Made by a program: the position numbers and the translations under genes
The notes under the pieces: generated by a model
The model's input: the letters and a program-made list of their open reading frames with translations, nothing else
Told to the model about the DNA's origin: nothing
Database searches by the model: none
Assembly (NCBI GenBank): GCA_903882995.1
Contig: CAIRZE010000103.1
Location: forward strand, 1-35,181
DNA from: an uncultured Candidatus Competibacteraceae bacterium
Lineage (GTDB): Bacteria > Pseudomonadota > Gammaproteobacteria > Competibacterales > Competibacteraceae
Reading direction: 5' to 3'
Length of the DNA: 35,181 nt
In this document: positions 1-9,994 of the stretch, piece by piece
Position numbering within the stretch: the first letter of the stretch is position 1
How the letters are laid out: every line of letters begins with the position of its first letter

Positions 1-226
1 GTAAATCACTAAGACCAGAATACACTCTCTCACCTAGTATCTCAGAAATGTTTGGATTAACAGGAATGATGCGGTATCCGAAGCCTTGCAGTGCTCTTGC
101 GCTAATATAGCTAGGACGCTTATCTGAAGCAGAAATCCCAACGATCGCAATCTTTTTTATTCTTCGGAGTAATCTTTTGATTTCTCCAGTCGATGGATTC
201 TCAAAATTAAGGGCATGAGCACACAA
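1..226 (-). CDS. CoA-binding domain protein (YccU-like), partial at window edge
   Basis: Manual reverse-strand translation from a TTG at 226: MCAHALNFENPSTGEIKRLLRRIKKIAIVGISASDKRPSYISARALQGFGYRIIPVNPNISEILGERVYSGLSDL; typical CoA-binding Rossmann start (IAIVGxSxxxxRPS..V..YLxxxGYxIIPVNP). Not in the ORF track. Confidence 0.8.
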   Translation of the reverse strand, partial: MCAHALNFENPSTGEIKRLLRRIKKIAIVGISASDKRPSYISARALQGFGYRIIPVNPNISEILGERVYSGLSDL

Positions 227-252
227 TTTTATTCCCCAAAACCTAAAGCTAG

Positions 253-1500
253 CTAGTTTATTAACGTCTCGCCAGCATAAAGAGATGCTATTGTCTCTCT
301 TTGGCGTATCACTTGGAATCGGTCGCCGTCCACCATAATTTCCGCAGCACGTGGTCTAGAATTATAATTAGAACTCATCGAAAACCCATATGCACCAGCG
401 GTGCATATAGCTAATAGATCACCTGGTGCGACGATTAATTCCCGATCATTACCGATAAAGTCGCTAGTTTCGCAGATCGGCCCTACTATATCGTAACAGT
501 GTGATTCACCTTGATGACGCAGTTCAACTGGAATTATTGCTTGCCAAGCAGAGTACAATGCTGGTCGCAATAAGTCATTCATCGCTGTATCTACTATCGC
601 AAAGTTTCTAACTTTACCCTGTTTTAATAGCTCCACGCTAGTTACCAAAATTCCAGAGTTACCAACGATTGCCCGTCCTGGTTCTACTAGAATTCGGCAA
701 GATCTCCCTCGTAACGGGTTGATTATAGCTGAAATATATTCAACTGGTGCTGGTGGTTTTTCATCCTTATAACGAATGCCCAACCCACCTCCTAGATCGA
801 TATGACGGAATTGAATCCCCATACGCTCCAATTGACACACTAGTTCTAATACACGTTCCAAAGCACTTATAAACGGTGCGATTTTCATTAACTGTGAACC
901 AATATGAAAAGCAACACCAAAAATCTCAAGATGTGGAGAGGCTATAGCAGCCATATAGACCGGTACTGCTTGCTCCATCTCGATACCAAACTTATTCTTT
1001 TTGAGACCGGTAGAAATATATGGATGGGTATTGGCATCAACATCTGGGTTAATTCTCAGCGATATCGGTGCCCGCTTCCCCAAGTTCATAGCTACCTGTT
1101 CTAGAATCGCAAGCTCCGACTCAGATTCAACGTTGAAACAATAAACACCAACTTCAAGGGCACGTTCTAGTTCATCACGACGCTTACCAACCCCAGAGAA
1201 AACCACTTTGCTAGGACTACCGCCAGCAGCTATTACTCGTTCTAGTTCACCAACGGACACGATATCGAAGCCGGACCCTAATCTAGCTAAAATATTTAAT
1301 ACTGCCAGGTTGCTGTTGGCCTTAACTGCATAGCATATCAGGTGTGGATGTGTGCCAAAAGCACTATCGAATGCCATCCAATTCTGTTCAATGGTATTCC
1401 GAGAGTAGATATAACAGGGTGTTCCTACTGTAGATGCGATATCTATTACAGGTACATCTTCAGCATATAAGTGGCCGTTACGGTAGCTAAAGTGATCCAT
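253..1500 (-). CDS. lysA: Diaminopimelate decarboxylase
   Basis: PLP-binding YAVKAN motif, HIGSQ, GGGLGIRY, EPGRAIVGNSG, and C-terminal CTAGAYGFSMSSNYNSRPRAAE, all typical of LysA. Confidence 0.96.
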   Translation of the reverse strand: MDHFSYRNGHLYAEDVPVIDIASTVGTPCYIYSRNTIEQNWMAFDSAFGTHPHLICYAVKANSNLAVLNILARLGSGFDIVSVGELERVIAAGGSPSKVVFSGVGKRRDELERALEVGVYCFNVESESELAILEQVAMNLGKRAPISLRINPDVDANTHPYISTGLKKNKFGIEMEQAVPVYMAAIASPHLEIFGVAFHIGSQLMKIAPFISALERVLELVCQLERMGIQFRHIDLGGGLGIRYKDEKPPAPVEYISAIINPLRGRSCRILVEPGRAIVGNSGILVTSVELLKQGKVRNFAIVDTAMNDLLRPALYSAWQAIIPVELRHQGESHCYDIVGPICETSDFIGNDRELIVAPGDLLAICTAGAYGFSMSSNYNSRPRAAEIMVDGDRFQVIRQRETIASLYAGETLIN

Positions 1501-1777
1501 ATTTTAAAGCTTCAGATGAGTAAGTTTAAACATTTTTATTTTCGAAAATGCATTAGGACAGGCAGATATAGCTGACTCTTCTGACCACAACCGAACAACA
1601 ATGCAGCCGCTAGAAATCCAGTAAATAACCATCTCCATCTAGAAAACCAATTATTCATAAAATCTTCTGTGAAAAAACACATGCTATCCAGATAACGTAT
1701 ATTGACAAGCAAGTTCTTCTACATTTATTTATTGTCATTATACTTTTCTATCATTGTTTGCCATAGGGAATTTCTTT

Positions 1778-2467
1778 ATGACCGTACAACGGCTGACAAC
1801 CGTCGAAATCTTACCAAAAGGTGACTTTTTTTCCAGCGTAATCTGGATGCATGGGCTAGGTGCCGATGCGCATGATTTTGAATCAATCGTTTCAGAACTA
1901 AGACTACCAGAAAATCTGGGAATCCGCTTTATATTCCCTAATGCACCTATCCGCCCTGTTACCATAAACGGTGGTATGCATATGCGGGCTTGGTACGACA
2001 TACTGAGTACAGATTTACCGCGACAAGAAGACTCTGATGGTGTTTATAGTTCACAATTAGCTATTAATGAATTACTGGAATGTGAGAAAAACCTTGGAGT
2101 GTCTCCCGACAGGATTGTATTAGCTGGGTTCTCGCAAGGTGGTGCAATGGCTCTCCAAACTGGGTTACGTTATCAGGATCGACTAGCTGGTATCCTGGCT
2201 CTATCTTGTTACATTCCACTAGCATCTAAGATTAACAGCGAGAGACAACCTGCTAACTACCACACACCAATCTTCATTGCTCACGGCGATCATGATAATG
2301 TGATTCCAATACATTACGGCAGAGAGAGTGTTGAGTTACTGAAAAACTTCGACTATCCAGTAGAATGGCAAAACTATAGCATGGGGCATGAAGTATGCTG
2401 GGAGGAAATTCGAGATATTGCTAGCTGGCTGAGACGGATATTGGACAGAGGCACCGTATGCATCTAG
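1778..2467 (+). CDS. Carboxylesterase / phospholipase family alpha/beta hydrolase
   Basis: VIWMHGLGADAHDF, GFSQGGAMALQTGLR nucleophile elbow, HGDHDNVIP and GHEV; ATG at 1778 preferred over the TTG at 1754. Confidence 0.9.
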   Translation: MTVQRLTTVEILPKGDFFSSVIWMHGLGADAHDFESIVSELRLPENLGIRFIFPNAPIRPVTINGGMHMRAWYDILSTDLPRQEDSDGVYSSQLAINELLECEKNLGVSPDRIVLAGFSQGGAMALQTGLRYQDRLAGILALSCYIPLASKINSERQPANYHTPIFIAHGDHDNVIPIHYGRESVELLKNFDYPVEWQNYSMGHEVCWEEIRDIASWLRRILDRGTVCI

Positions 2468-2624
2468 CATCGAGCAGTCTACCTCGCTTTCTTCATGCAC
2501 TTGATTTCTTGCATGAGTGTACAGCAAGACCTCGGTAAGAAGGATACCAATGCTATGCTAGGATTGACAGTCTCAAGGGCTTTTCGTTTTCAATCAATGC
2601 AGATTAGAAAGGTAAATATCTATC

Positions 2625-3860
2625 ATGAGGAAACCAAAGAAAGTTGCGATTCTTACAGCTGGTGGCTTAGCACCATGTTTAAGTTCAGCCATCGGTTGTC
2701 TTGTAGAGCGCTATAATGAGATTGATCCTGATATAGAAATCATCTGTTACCGTAGCGGTTATAAAGGACTTCTAATAGGTGATGCCTACGAAGTTACGCC
2801 AGAAATACGTAAGAAAATAGGATTACTGCACACATTCGGTGGTTCACCAATTGGTAATAGCCGTATCAAACTCACTAATGTAGAAGACTGTATAAGACGC
2901 GGTTTAGTTAAGCAAGGGGAGGACCCACAGAAGATCGCAGCTGATCAACTGGTTAAGGACAATATCGATGTCCTCCATACTATCGGTGGTGATGATACTA
3001 ATACGGCTGCCGCTGATCTCGCTTTTTTCTTAGCGAAGCATGGCTATGACCTCACTGTCATAGGCTTACCAAAGACTGTAGATAATGATGTATATCCGAT
3101 TAAGCAGTCACTAGGCGCTTGGACTGCTGCTGAACAAGGCGCACATTACTTTAAAAATATAGTTGCGGAAAACAATGCTAATCCGCGTATGTTGATCATC
3201 CATGAAGTTATGGGTCGTAATTGCGGGTGGCTAACAGCTGCAACTGCAATGGGATACCGCAAGCTGCTTAACCATACTGAATGGCTACCGAGCATAGGTC
3301 TCGAACGCTCTTCCTTTGATATTCAGGCAATCTTTATACCGGAGATGGAACTTAATATAGCTGCCGAAGCCATGCGACTGCGCGCTGCGATGGACAAATT
3401 TGATTGTGTAAATATATTTGTCTCTGAAGGAGCTGGAGTAGAATCTATTGTTGCTGAATTGTGCGCTAACGGTAATGAAGTGCCACGTGACGCGTTCGGT
3501 CATATAAAGCTTGATGCTATAAACCCTGGTAAGTGGCTAGGGGATCAGTTCGCTAAAATGATCGGTTCGGAGAAGACTTTAATCCAAAAATCAGGCTACT
3601 TCTCTCGTGCTTCCGCTGCTAATTCAGAAGATCTAAGACTTATTAAATCATGTGTCGACCTCGCAGTTGAGTGTGCACTACGTGGTGAATCTGGTGTCAT
3701 TGGTCACGATGAGGGCCACAAAGGCATGTTGCGTGCCATAGAATTCGCACGCATCAGAGGAGGTAAGCCATTTGATATAGATATACCATGGTTTACTGAA
3801 ATGCTGATTGCTATTGGGCAGACAAAGGGAAGAAAAATCGCTGTCCACTCCCAACACTAA
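2625..3860 (+). CDS. Pyrophosphate-dependent 6-phosphofructokinase
   Basis: GGDDTN (PPi-type signature rather than GGDGS), GLPKTVDNDV, MGRNCGWLTA; 411 aa. Confidence 0.9.
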   Translation: MRKPKKVAILTAGGLAPCLSSAIGCLVERYNEIDPDIEIICYRSGYKGLLIGDAYEVTPEIRKKIGLLHTFGGSPIGNSRIKLTNVEDCIRRGLVKQGEDPQKIAADQLVKDNIDVLHTIGGDDTNTAAADLAFFLAKHGYDLTVIGLPKTVDNDVYPIKQSLGAWTAAEQGAHYFKNIVAENNANPRMLIIHEVMGRNCGWLTAATAMGYRKLLNHTEWLPSIGLERSSFDIQAIFIPEMELNIAAEAMRLRAAMDKFDCVNIFVSEGAGVESIVAELCANGNEVPRDAFGHIKLDAINPGKWLGDQFAKMIGSEKTLIQKSGYFSRASAANSEDLRLIKSCVDLAVECALRGESGVIGHDEGHKGMLRAIEFARIRGGKPFDIDIPWFTEMLIAIGQTKGRKIAVHSQH

Positions 3861-3873
3861 TAAATTCCTATGT

Positions 3874-3929
3874 GACGCGCCGGGAAAGTAGAGAAAATAA
3901 ACTAGTTATCTAATAATTCACGGCGCGTC
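3874..3929. other. Inverted repeat GACGCGCCG ... CGGCGCGTC between convergent pfk and ftsK
   Basis: Perfect 9-bp arms at 3874-3882 and 3921-3929 separated by 38 nt; GC-rich in an AT-rich spacer. Confidence 0.6.
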
Positions 3930-4112
3930 TTCCAACAGTAGGATAAAGATCTAGCTCAAAAATTTTATTTCAGAATTCATCCAGAGATGGTTCAGTTGCT
4001 TAGGAATTGATAACGAGGGCAGGGCACACAATTCTCAACTCAAACCGAACAACCATATCATATCTGCTCCCCTTCCTGTATAAAGAACCGGTACTACACA
4101 CTACATAAACGA

Positions 4113-6485
4113 CTATACATAAATGTAATCTGGTGAACCAGTCTGTCGTAGAAACTCAACGACTCGATTAACTTCCTGGCTATCGACAAATGCTCCTTGT
4201 ACTCTTTTTGGTGAGCAAGTATCAGATGGCAGGTAAAGTATATCACCGCAACCTAGAAGTCGCTCAGCGCCTGGTTGGTCAAGTACGTTTTGGGAGTCAA
4301 CCTCTGATGCTAATTGTAAAGCAACTCGAGTAGATATATTTGCTTTTATCAGACCAGTAATTACATCCACAGACGGATACTGTGTCACCAAAATTAAGTG
4401 AATACCCGCAGCACGTGCTTTCTGAACCAGCTGTACAATACATTCCTCAACCTTTACGCCAGCAATCATTACGTCAGCTAGCTCGCTGATTACTATAACA
4501 ATCTGGGGTAATAGCTGCAATGGTATTGAATCACATATCAGCGTGCAATCATCCTTCCAAAAGGGACTGCTAGTACCATTATTGATTCCTTTTATCTTGC
4601 AGTTAAATCCACTGATATTACGTACTCTTAAAGCTGCCATCAGCTGGTAGCGGTGCTCCATTTCACATATGCACCAGCGCAAGACTTTGACTGCATCTTC
4701 CATATTACTTACCACAGGAGTCAGCAAGTGCGGAATGTCCTCATACATTGATAATTCCCGCATCTTCATATCTAACAGAATCAATCTGAGCTCACTAGGT
4801 GGTGAGCTATATAGTAAACTTAGCAGAATGGTATTAATAGCTACCGATTTGCCAGATCCAACAGAACCAGCCACCAGTAAATGTGGTATCTTCGCTAGAT
4901 TAACGATAACCGGACTACCTCGAATATCTATTCCTAATACTAGAGTTAGAGGGCCATTGTGTCCAATGATGGCTTGGGTCTCTAAAATTTCGCGTAAATA
5001 TACTATTTCCCGGTGCCTGTTAGGTATTTCTAAACTAACTACTGACTTGCCATCGACAATTGCTAATAAAATACGTATATTGGAAACTGATAATACACGA
5101 GCTAAATCCTTATCCAGATTATTAATCTGGCTAATCTCAACTCCATGAGCATATTCAACCTCAATTCTTGTTAGAATTGGCCCAGACTGTACAGCTATCA
5201 CTCGAGAGTCAATACCAAAACTCTTGAATAACTTATCGACCTGTTGTGGTACTTCTTTCGCACTTGAAGATAGATGATCTGCATCTGCCTTTCGCGTTAT
5301 AGGTCTGTTTAGCAGATCTAAAGAAGGTAAAATTCCTGATAGATATACAACTGGCACCTGCTGAATAGGATCTATGGTACTAAACTCTGGCAAATTTATC
5401 CTAGAATCTGCAGTAGAAGTTGACTGTTCTTGTTGTTGTATATTACCACCCCGTAGGTCCTGTTTATGGAGCATATTCAATACAGGTTCGATGCGTGTAT
5501 TAGTTTTACTTTTACTGCCATTATTAACATCTAGCGACAGCGATCCTAGTCTAAATTTTGGTACTTCTTTGCGTTCTTTCTGCTTAACAAAATCGGATGA
5601 ATTAAATACCCCGGCAGACTTCTCTAGGCCTGGATTTGGCTTGCCTCTTTGCCTTTGCCATGATTTTCTTATTCTTTTTGCTTTTTTTTTCCAATTCCAA
5701 CTTGGAAATGATGACATTAAAGCATTCTCTTCCTTCTCCTCCACATTAGGGTCATCATCCATCTGTTTAGAGTTTGCAGCAGTCCGAGCTGGCTGATCTT
5801 CATGCTCTTTCGAAGGTAATCTGCAAACCTGCAGTACATCTCTAAAATTCCAAATCCATTTTATTGCTCCAAGCACTGAACCACCAATCCAATCTAAGAT
5901 CCTTAGCCAGGATAAGCCAGTTGTCAGAGTCACACCTGCTAACAGCAAGCAATGCATAAGCAAGTTACACCAATTGAAACCAAAAGCTTTAGCTAAAGAC
6001 TGGCTGACGTGTATACCTACTAGGCCACCAGCTGAAATGTTTCCTGGTAACTTACCCACCATAATCAATTGGTGCATCTGCAATGTATATATTCCACTAG
6101 ACATTAGCAAAGCTACAGAAAACCCTAATACTCGCAGTAGTACAATCTCTGCATCCAGTTCCAGCAAGGTGCCACGCTTAAATAAAAACCAACTACATTG
6201 TATCAATACCAACGGTAGCAAATAGGCTGGATAACCAAAAAAATACAGAGTAATGTCTGAAAACCAGGCACCGACTACACCGCCAAAATTATAAATTTTC
6301 GCGACCTTAGCAGTATGAGTCCAAGCGGGGTCATCAATATTAAAGGTGGCTAAAGAGATAACCATTCCTAGAGAGATAACCACCACCATCCAAAAACTGA
6401 TTTCTCTTATAGCTCCTTTGAAGAACCTGACCATACCCAATCGCAGAACAGGAGATTCGATTTTAACACGACGTGCCTGTGACAA
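4113..6485 (-). CDS. ftsK: DNA translocase FtsK, lacking C-terminal gamma domain
   Basis: N-terminal transmembrane segments, VAGSVGSGKSVAINTILLSLLY Walker A, MYEDIPHLLTPVV, QKARAAGIHLILVTQ, SVDVITGLIKANISTRVALQ; ORF ends ...VVEFLRQTGSPDYIYV* where the gamma linker would begin. Confidence 0.92.
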   Translation of the reverse strand: MSQARRVKIESPVLRLGMVRFFKGAIREISFWMVVVISLGMVISLATFNIDDPAWTHTAKVAKIYNFGGVVGAWFSDITLYFFGYPAYLLPLVLIQCSWFLFKRGTLLELDAEIVLLRVLGFSVALLMSSGIYTLQMHQLIMVGKLPGNISAGGLVGIHVSQSLAKAFGFNWCNLLMHCLLLAGVTLTTGLSWLRILDWIGGSVLGAIKWIWNFRDVLQVCRLPSKEHEDQPARTAANSKQMDDDPNVEEKEENALMSSFPSWNWKKKAKRIRKSWQRQRGKPNPGLEKSAGVFNSSDFVKQKERKEVPKFRLGSLSLDVNNGSKSKTNTRIEPVLNMLHKQDLRGGNIQQQEQSTSTADSRINLPEFSTIDPIQQVPVVYLSGILPSLDLLNRPITRKADADHLSSSAKEVPQQVDKLFKSFGIDSRVIAVQSGPILTRIEVEYAHGVEISQINNLDKDLARVLSVSNIRILLAIVDGKSVVSLEIPNRHREIVYLREILETQAIIGHNGPLTLVLGIDIRGSPVIVNLAKIPHLLVAGSVGSGKSVAINTILLSLLYSSPPSELRLILLDMKMRELSMYEDIPHLLTPVVSNMEDAVKVLRWCICEMEHRYQLMAALRVRNISGFNCKIKGINNGTSSPFWKDDCTLICDSIPLQLLPQIVIVISELADVMIAGVKVEECIVQLVQKARAAGIHLILVTQYPSVDVITGLIKANISTRVALQLASEVDSQNVLDQPGAERLLGCGDILYLPSDTCSPKRVQGAFVDSQEVNRVVEFLRQTGSPDYIYV

Positions 6486-6902
6486 AATTAACCCTAACTA
6501 ATTGAGATTTTTATAAAAAAAGAGAGTCTATCATGAAATCATATTCGTTTAATATTTATATTTTTCAAATGTTATTCGATACACTTACACAATAAGGAAG
6601 AGATTTTGATAGATAGAACAGCACGTTGTTGAGTAAAGTTATGTGAGATTCTGAGTCTATTTTTCAAACTTTTAATTTGATGGAATACTATCATTAACTA
6701 ACAATTGTCTCTTATTAGTTTACATCAATAACTTTCTAGTGAGAGAATCCATTAGCAGTGATAGAATCATAGTGAAGGCAACGAGTTTAATCTTCCAGCA
6801 TGAGGATCAAATTAAATCGCTTAAAAATCAAGAAATTTCTGCGGAATTTGCTGTACAGCCTACAAAAATTCAGGCTGAAATCCTCCTAAAATCTGAGAAC
6901 CA

Positions 6903-7664
6903 TCAATCATCAGCTGGAAACATACTGGATGCTAGAAGTAGGGCAGTTTCAGTTAATTCACAGGCAGCTCCTAAAGTGTCGCCAGTTATCCCACCTATCC
7001 GACTTAATAACTCGCAGCGTAATAATATAAAAATCGTGAATGATACGCCAATTAATATCACACCCTGCCAATATAGAAAAAAGATAATCATAATAGAAAT
7101 CAATAGTACTAAAAAGCCACAACTTGCCTGTGGTAGGTAATATGAATATGGAGCGCCTAACCCTTTAGTACGCACGTATGGAGTCGTAATTAATAGGAGT
7201 AATATAAATGTCCTCCCTATTACTGGGACTAATAACAGCAAGGTATTTGCATTTTCAGCCAATAATATTTGTTGTAATGATGTATATTTATTTAATAATA
7301 TCAATGCTATAATTACGATAGCGATCGGTCCACTATGCGGGTCTTTCATTATCTTCAATGTAAGGATACGGTCACCTTTCCCTCCAATCCAAGCGTCTGC
7401 AGTATCTGCTAATCCATCCAAGTGGATGCCGCCAGTTAATAGGACCCAAATAGTTAGAATCAGTCCAGCAAACACGGCAGTATCGACTAGCTGGAATACC
7501 ATGTGTAGACATGCTAGGATTGCACCGATAATAAAACCTACTACTGGGAAAAACGGTACAGCCAATCCCATTTCTCTAGGTTGTAGTGGTGCACCAATGG
7601 CTGGTACCGGTATCCTGGTCAACAACTGTAAAGCTAGTATGAGAGCACGAATCATAAGAATCAT
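6903..7664 (-). CDS. cobS: Adenosylcobinamide-GDP ribazoletransferase
   Basis: LQLLTRIPVP N-terminus, GGIHLDGLADTADAWIGG, IMKDPHSGP; hydrophobic; 4-bp overlap with cobC. Confidence 0.93.
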   Translation of the reverse strand: MILMIRALILALQLLTRIPVPAIGAPLQPREMGLAVPFFPVVGFIIGAILACLHMVFQLVDTAVFAGLILTIWVLLTGGIHLDGLADTADAWIGGKGDRILTLKIMKDPHSGPIAIVIIALILLNKYTSLQQILLAENANTLLLLVPVIGRTFILLLLITTPYVRTKGLGAPYSYYLPQASCGFLVLLISIMIIFFLYWQGVILIGVSFTIFILLRCELLSRIGGITGDTLGAACELTETALLLASSMFPADD

Positions 7665-8269
7665 GATGATAAGTAACCATTGTGGAACTCTAAGTGCAGC
7701 TCAGAATCTATATCATAACGCTGGCATAACCTAGTAACTGCAGCGTAAGGTACATCTATTCTCCACATTCTACGCAATGGCATATCCAGTAAAAGACGTA
7801 ATATCGCCCTAATTACACCACCATGTGTGACTAGTAGTAGATGTTTACCATGATAGAATTCAGTGAGGGATGCCCATGCTGACTGAATCCTTTTGTCGAA
7901 ATCAAGAACAGGTTCAGCTTTAGGGATAGGATAGGAAATTGGATCTCTCCAGAAATAAGCCAAAGCAACTGGGTCTAGATTATTAACTTGAGCAACTGAA
8001 AGTCCTTCCCAGATACCAAATCCTATCTCCGCAAAATCAGGGATAATTTGGAACGGACAATCCAAGTGTTCTGCTAATGTTTCGGCAAATTCTGAGCAGC
8101 GAACCAACGGTGAACTAATTATGGCTTGCCAATTATTATAATTGCCAACTGTCGTCCACATTTGCTCCCAACCATGCTGGCTTAGGGGATCATCTAACGT
8201 CCCCCTAAATTTCTGACCGCCTTCCGGCTCACCATGCCGTAATAGATCAACAACCGTAAGACAACTCAT
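7661..8269 (-). CDS. cobC: Alpha-ribazole phosphatase / histidine phosphatase family
   Basis: LRHGEPEGG, SSPLVRCSEFAETLA, FGIWEG, LLVTHGGVIRAIL; position in cob operon. Confidence 0.88.
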   Translation of the reverse strand: MSCLTVVDLLRHGEPEGGQKFRGTLDDPLSQHGWEQMWTTVGNYNNWQAIISSPLVRCSEFAETLAEHLDCPFQIIPDFAEIGFGIWEGLSVAQVNNLDPVALAYFWRDPISYPIPKAEPVLDFDKRIQSAWASLTEFYHGKHLLLVTHGGVIRAILRLLLDMPLRRMWRIDVPYAAVTRLCQRYDIDSELHLEFHNGYLSS

Positions 8270-9309
8270 TCTAGGGAAACTCCTGCTTCAGCAAATGTAG
8301 CCATGCGAGCATGCAGAGCTGCTGAGGCTCGCAATATTGGTATTGCTATTCCAGCACCACTACCCTCTCCTAGACACATATCTAATTCGAGTAGTGGCTT
8401 AGCGTTCAGTGCCTCTAGTAAATAACGGTGACCTGGCTCAGCCGAACGGTGAGCATAAAACAGCCAATTTGATAACTTGGAGCTTAAACGCACAGCAACT
8501 AGAGCTGCAGTAGTTGTTATAAAACCATCTACTAGTATAGGAATTGCTAATTGACCACATCGTAAATAAGCCCCCACTAACGCGGCTATTTCAAAACCTC
8601 CCATGCGTTGCAGAGCAATCATAGGCTGATCACTGCGATGAATAGCTAGCCCCTTTTCAATAACTTGTACCTTGTGCTTGACGCCATAAGAGTTTAGCCC
8701 GGTACCAGGGCCTGCGATTTGGATAGCTGGTAGTTTCAATAAGGAGCAAGCAATGGCGGTGGCACTAGTAGTATTACCAATACCCATTTCACCACCAATG
8801 AATAATTGTGCCCCCTTTATTGCAGCTCGCTCGGCAGCATATCGACCAGCATTCAAGGCATCGTATAACTGAGTCATAGTCATAGCAGCCTCGTTGACGA
8901 AGTTAGCGGTACCAGGTGCGATACGTACTTCCAACACACCCGGTAAATCTTCTATTGGTTGAGCAGTACCAACATTTATTACTTCAAGCTTAGCCTTCCA
9001 TTCTTGAGCTAGTACACAGATTGCTGCACCCCCTTTGGAAAAATTCCGGACCATTTCTGCTGTTACCGCCTGCGGGAAAGCAGAAATTTTCTCAGCAGTA
9101 ACACCATGATCGCCTGCGAATATACTGATCCAAACATGCTCTATCCGCGGCTTCTGGTTACCTTGCATAGCAGCGAGTGCAACCCCAATCTCTTCTAACC
9201 TACCCAGAGAGCCTAGCGGTTTTGTAAGTTGCTGTTGCCGCTTGTGTGCTGTTTCCAACACAGATCTATCAATATTTGCAATTGGATCTTCATACCATTT
9301 CTTACTCAT
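8266..9309 (-). CDS. cobT: Nicotinate-nucleotide--dimethylbenzimidazole phosphoribosyltransferase
   Basis: QQLTKPLGSLGRLEEIG, IFAGDHGVTAEKISAFPQAVTAEMV, GEMGIGNTTSATAI, EPGHRYLLEAL. Confidence 0.95.
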   Translation of the reverse strand: MSKKWYEDPIANIDRSVLETAHKRQQQLTKPLGSLGRLEEIGVALAAMQGNQKPRIEHVWISIFAGDHGVTAEKISAFPQAVTAEMVRNFSKGGAAICVLAQEWKAKLEVINVGTAQPIEDLPGVLEVRIAPGTANFVNEAAMTMTQLYDALNAGRYAAERAAIKGAQLFIGGEMGIGNTTSATAIACSLLKLPAIQIAGPGTGLNSYGVKHKVQVIEKGLAIHRSDQPMIALQRMGGFEIAALVGAYLRCGQLAIPILVDGFITTTAALVAVRLSSKLSNWLFYAHRSAEPGHRYLLEALNAKPLLELDMCLGEGSGAGIAIPILRASAALHARMATFAEAGVSLE

Positions 9310-9833
9310 ACAATAATAGGACGACCCTTAAGTGTGATAGGAAGACCAGCAACCACAAAGATTGCCCGATTACATAGCCTTGCAACATTTTGATGCAGAA
9401 GACCAGCAACATCGCAAAACCGCCTGGCAAGCGGGTTAGCAGGAATAACCCCCTGTCCTACTTCATTACTGACTAGCAAAATGTGTCCTGGCAGGTTTGG
9501 GAGAATATCAAGGAGATCACCGATCTCAGTAGAAACTCGCTTATTATCTACATTAGACAATAGGTTATTTAACCAAAGCGTTAGGCAATCAACTAGAAGA
9601 AAATGCTCAGAGTCGGCATGTGATTTTAGTGTGTACGCTAGTGCTAAGGGTTCCTCTACTAGTCTCCAACCTGCTGGACGCGAGGCACGATGACAGGCGA
9701 TTCTTGCCGCCATTTCTTTATCTCCAGCCTGTGCAGTAGCAATATAAATAACCTTTAAACCGCTCTCAAGTGCAATTCGATTGGCAAAGTCACTTTTGCC
9801 AGAGCGGGCACCTCCAAGTATAAATTCTTTCAT
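9306..9833 (-). CDS. cobU: Adenosylcobinamide kinase / adenosylcobinamide-phosphate guanylyltransferase
   Basis: LGGARSGKSDFA P-loop, VIYIATAQAGDKEMAARIACHRASRP, DCLTLWLNNLL, SNEVGQGVIPANPLARRFCDVAG. Confidence 0.95.
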   Translation of the reverse strand: MKEFILGGARSGKSDFANRIALESGLKVIYIATAQAGDKEMAARIACHRASRPAGWRLVEEPLALAYTLKSHADSEHFLLVDCLTLWLNNLLSNVDNKRVSTEIGDLLDILPNLPGHILLVSNEVGQGVIPANPLARRFCDVAGLLHQNVARLCNRAIFVVAGLPITLKGRPIIV

Positions 9834-9994
9834 AATACTTATGTTAATAGACTCAGTGGTAAAGGTAAAATTGACTAGAAATTGTTCCTTAAGTTTAGCT
9901 AGAATCCAGCGACCTCCTACTATATTTCAGCTAAATCCATTTTCGTTTCTTTATTTTATATTGATGGTAATTTTTAGATAGAATTCGAACTTTT

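Noticed and set aside
3861-4112. Possible decayed FtsK gamma domain downstream of the ftsK stop (frame reading PVLYTGRGADMIW...SLSIPKQLNHLWMNS)
   Set aside because: Vague resemblance to PLYDEAV...SISxVQRxLxIGYNRA but spacing is wrong and the frame contains a stop; not convincing by eye.
4669-6225. Three + strand ORFs (159, 140, 83 aa) inside ftsK
   Set aside because: Antisense shadows of the ftsK reading frame with no recognisable motifs.
6739-7140. 133-aa ORF on + strand overlapping cobS
   Set aside because: More than half is antisense to well-supported cobS; the 5' part has no recognisable domain and low-complexity composition. Most likely spurious.
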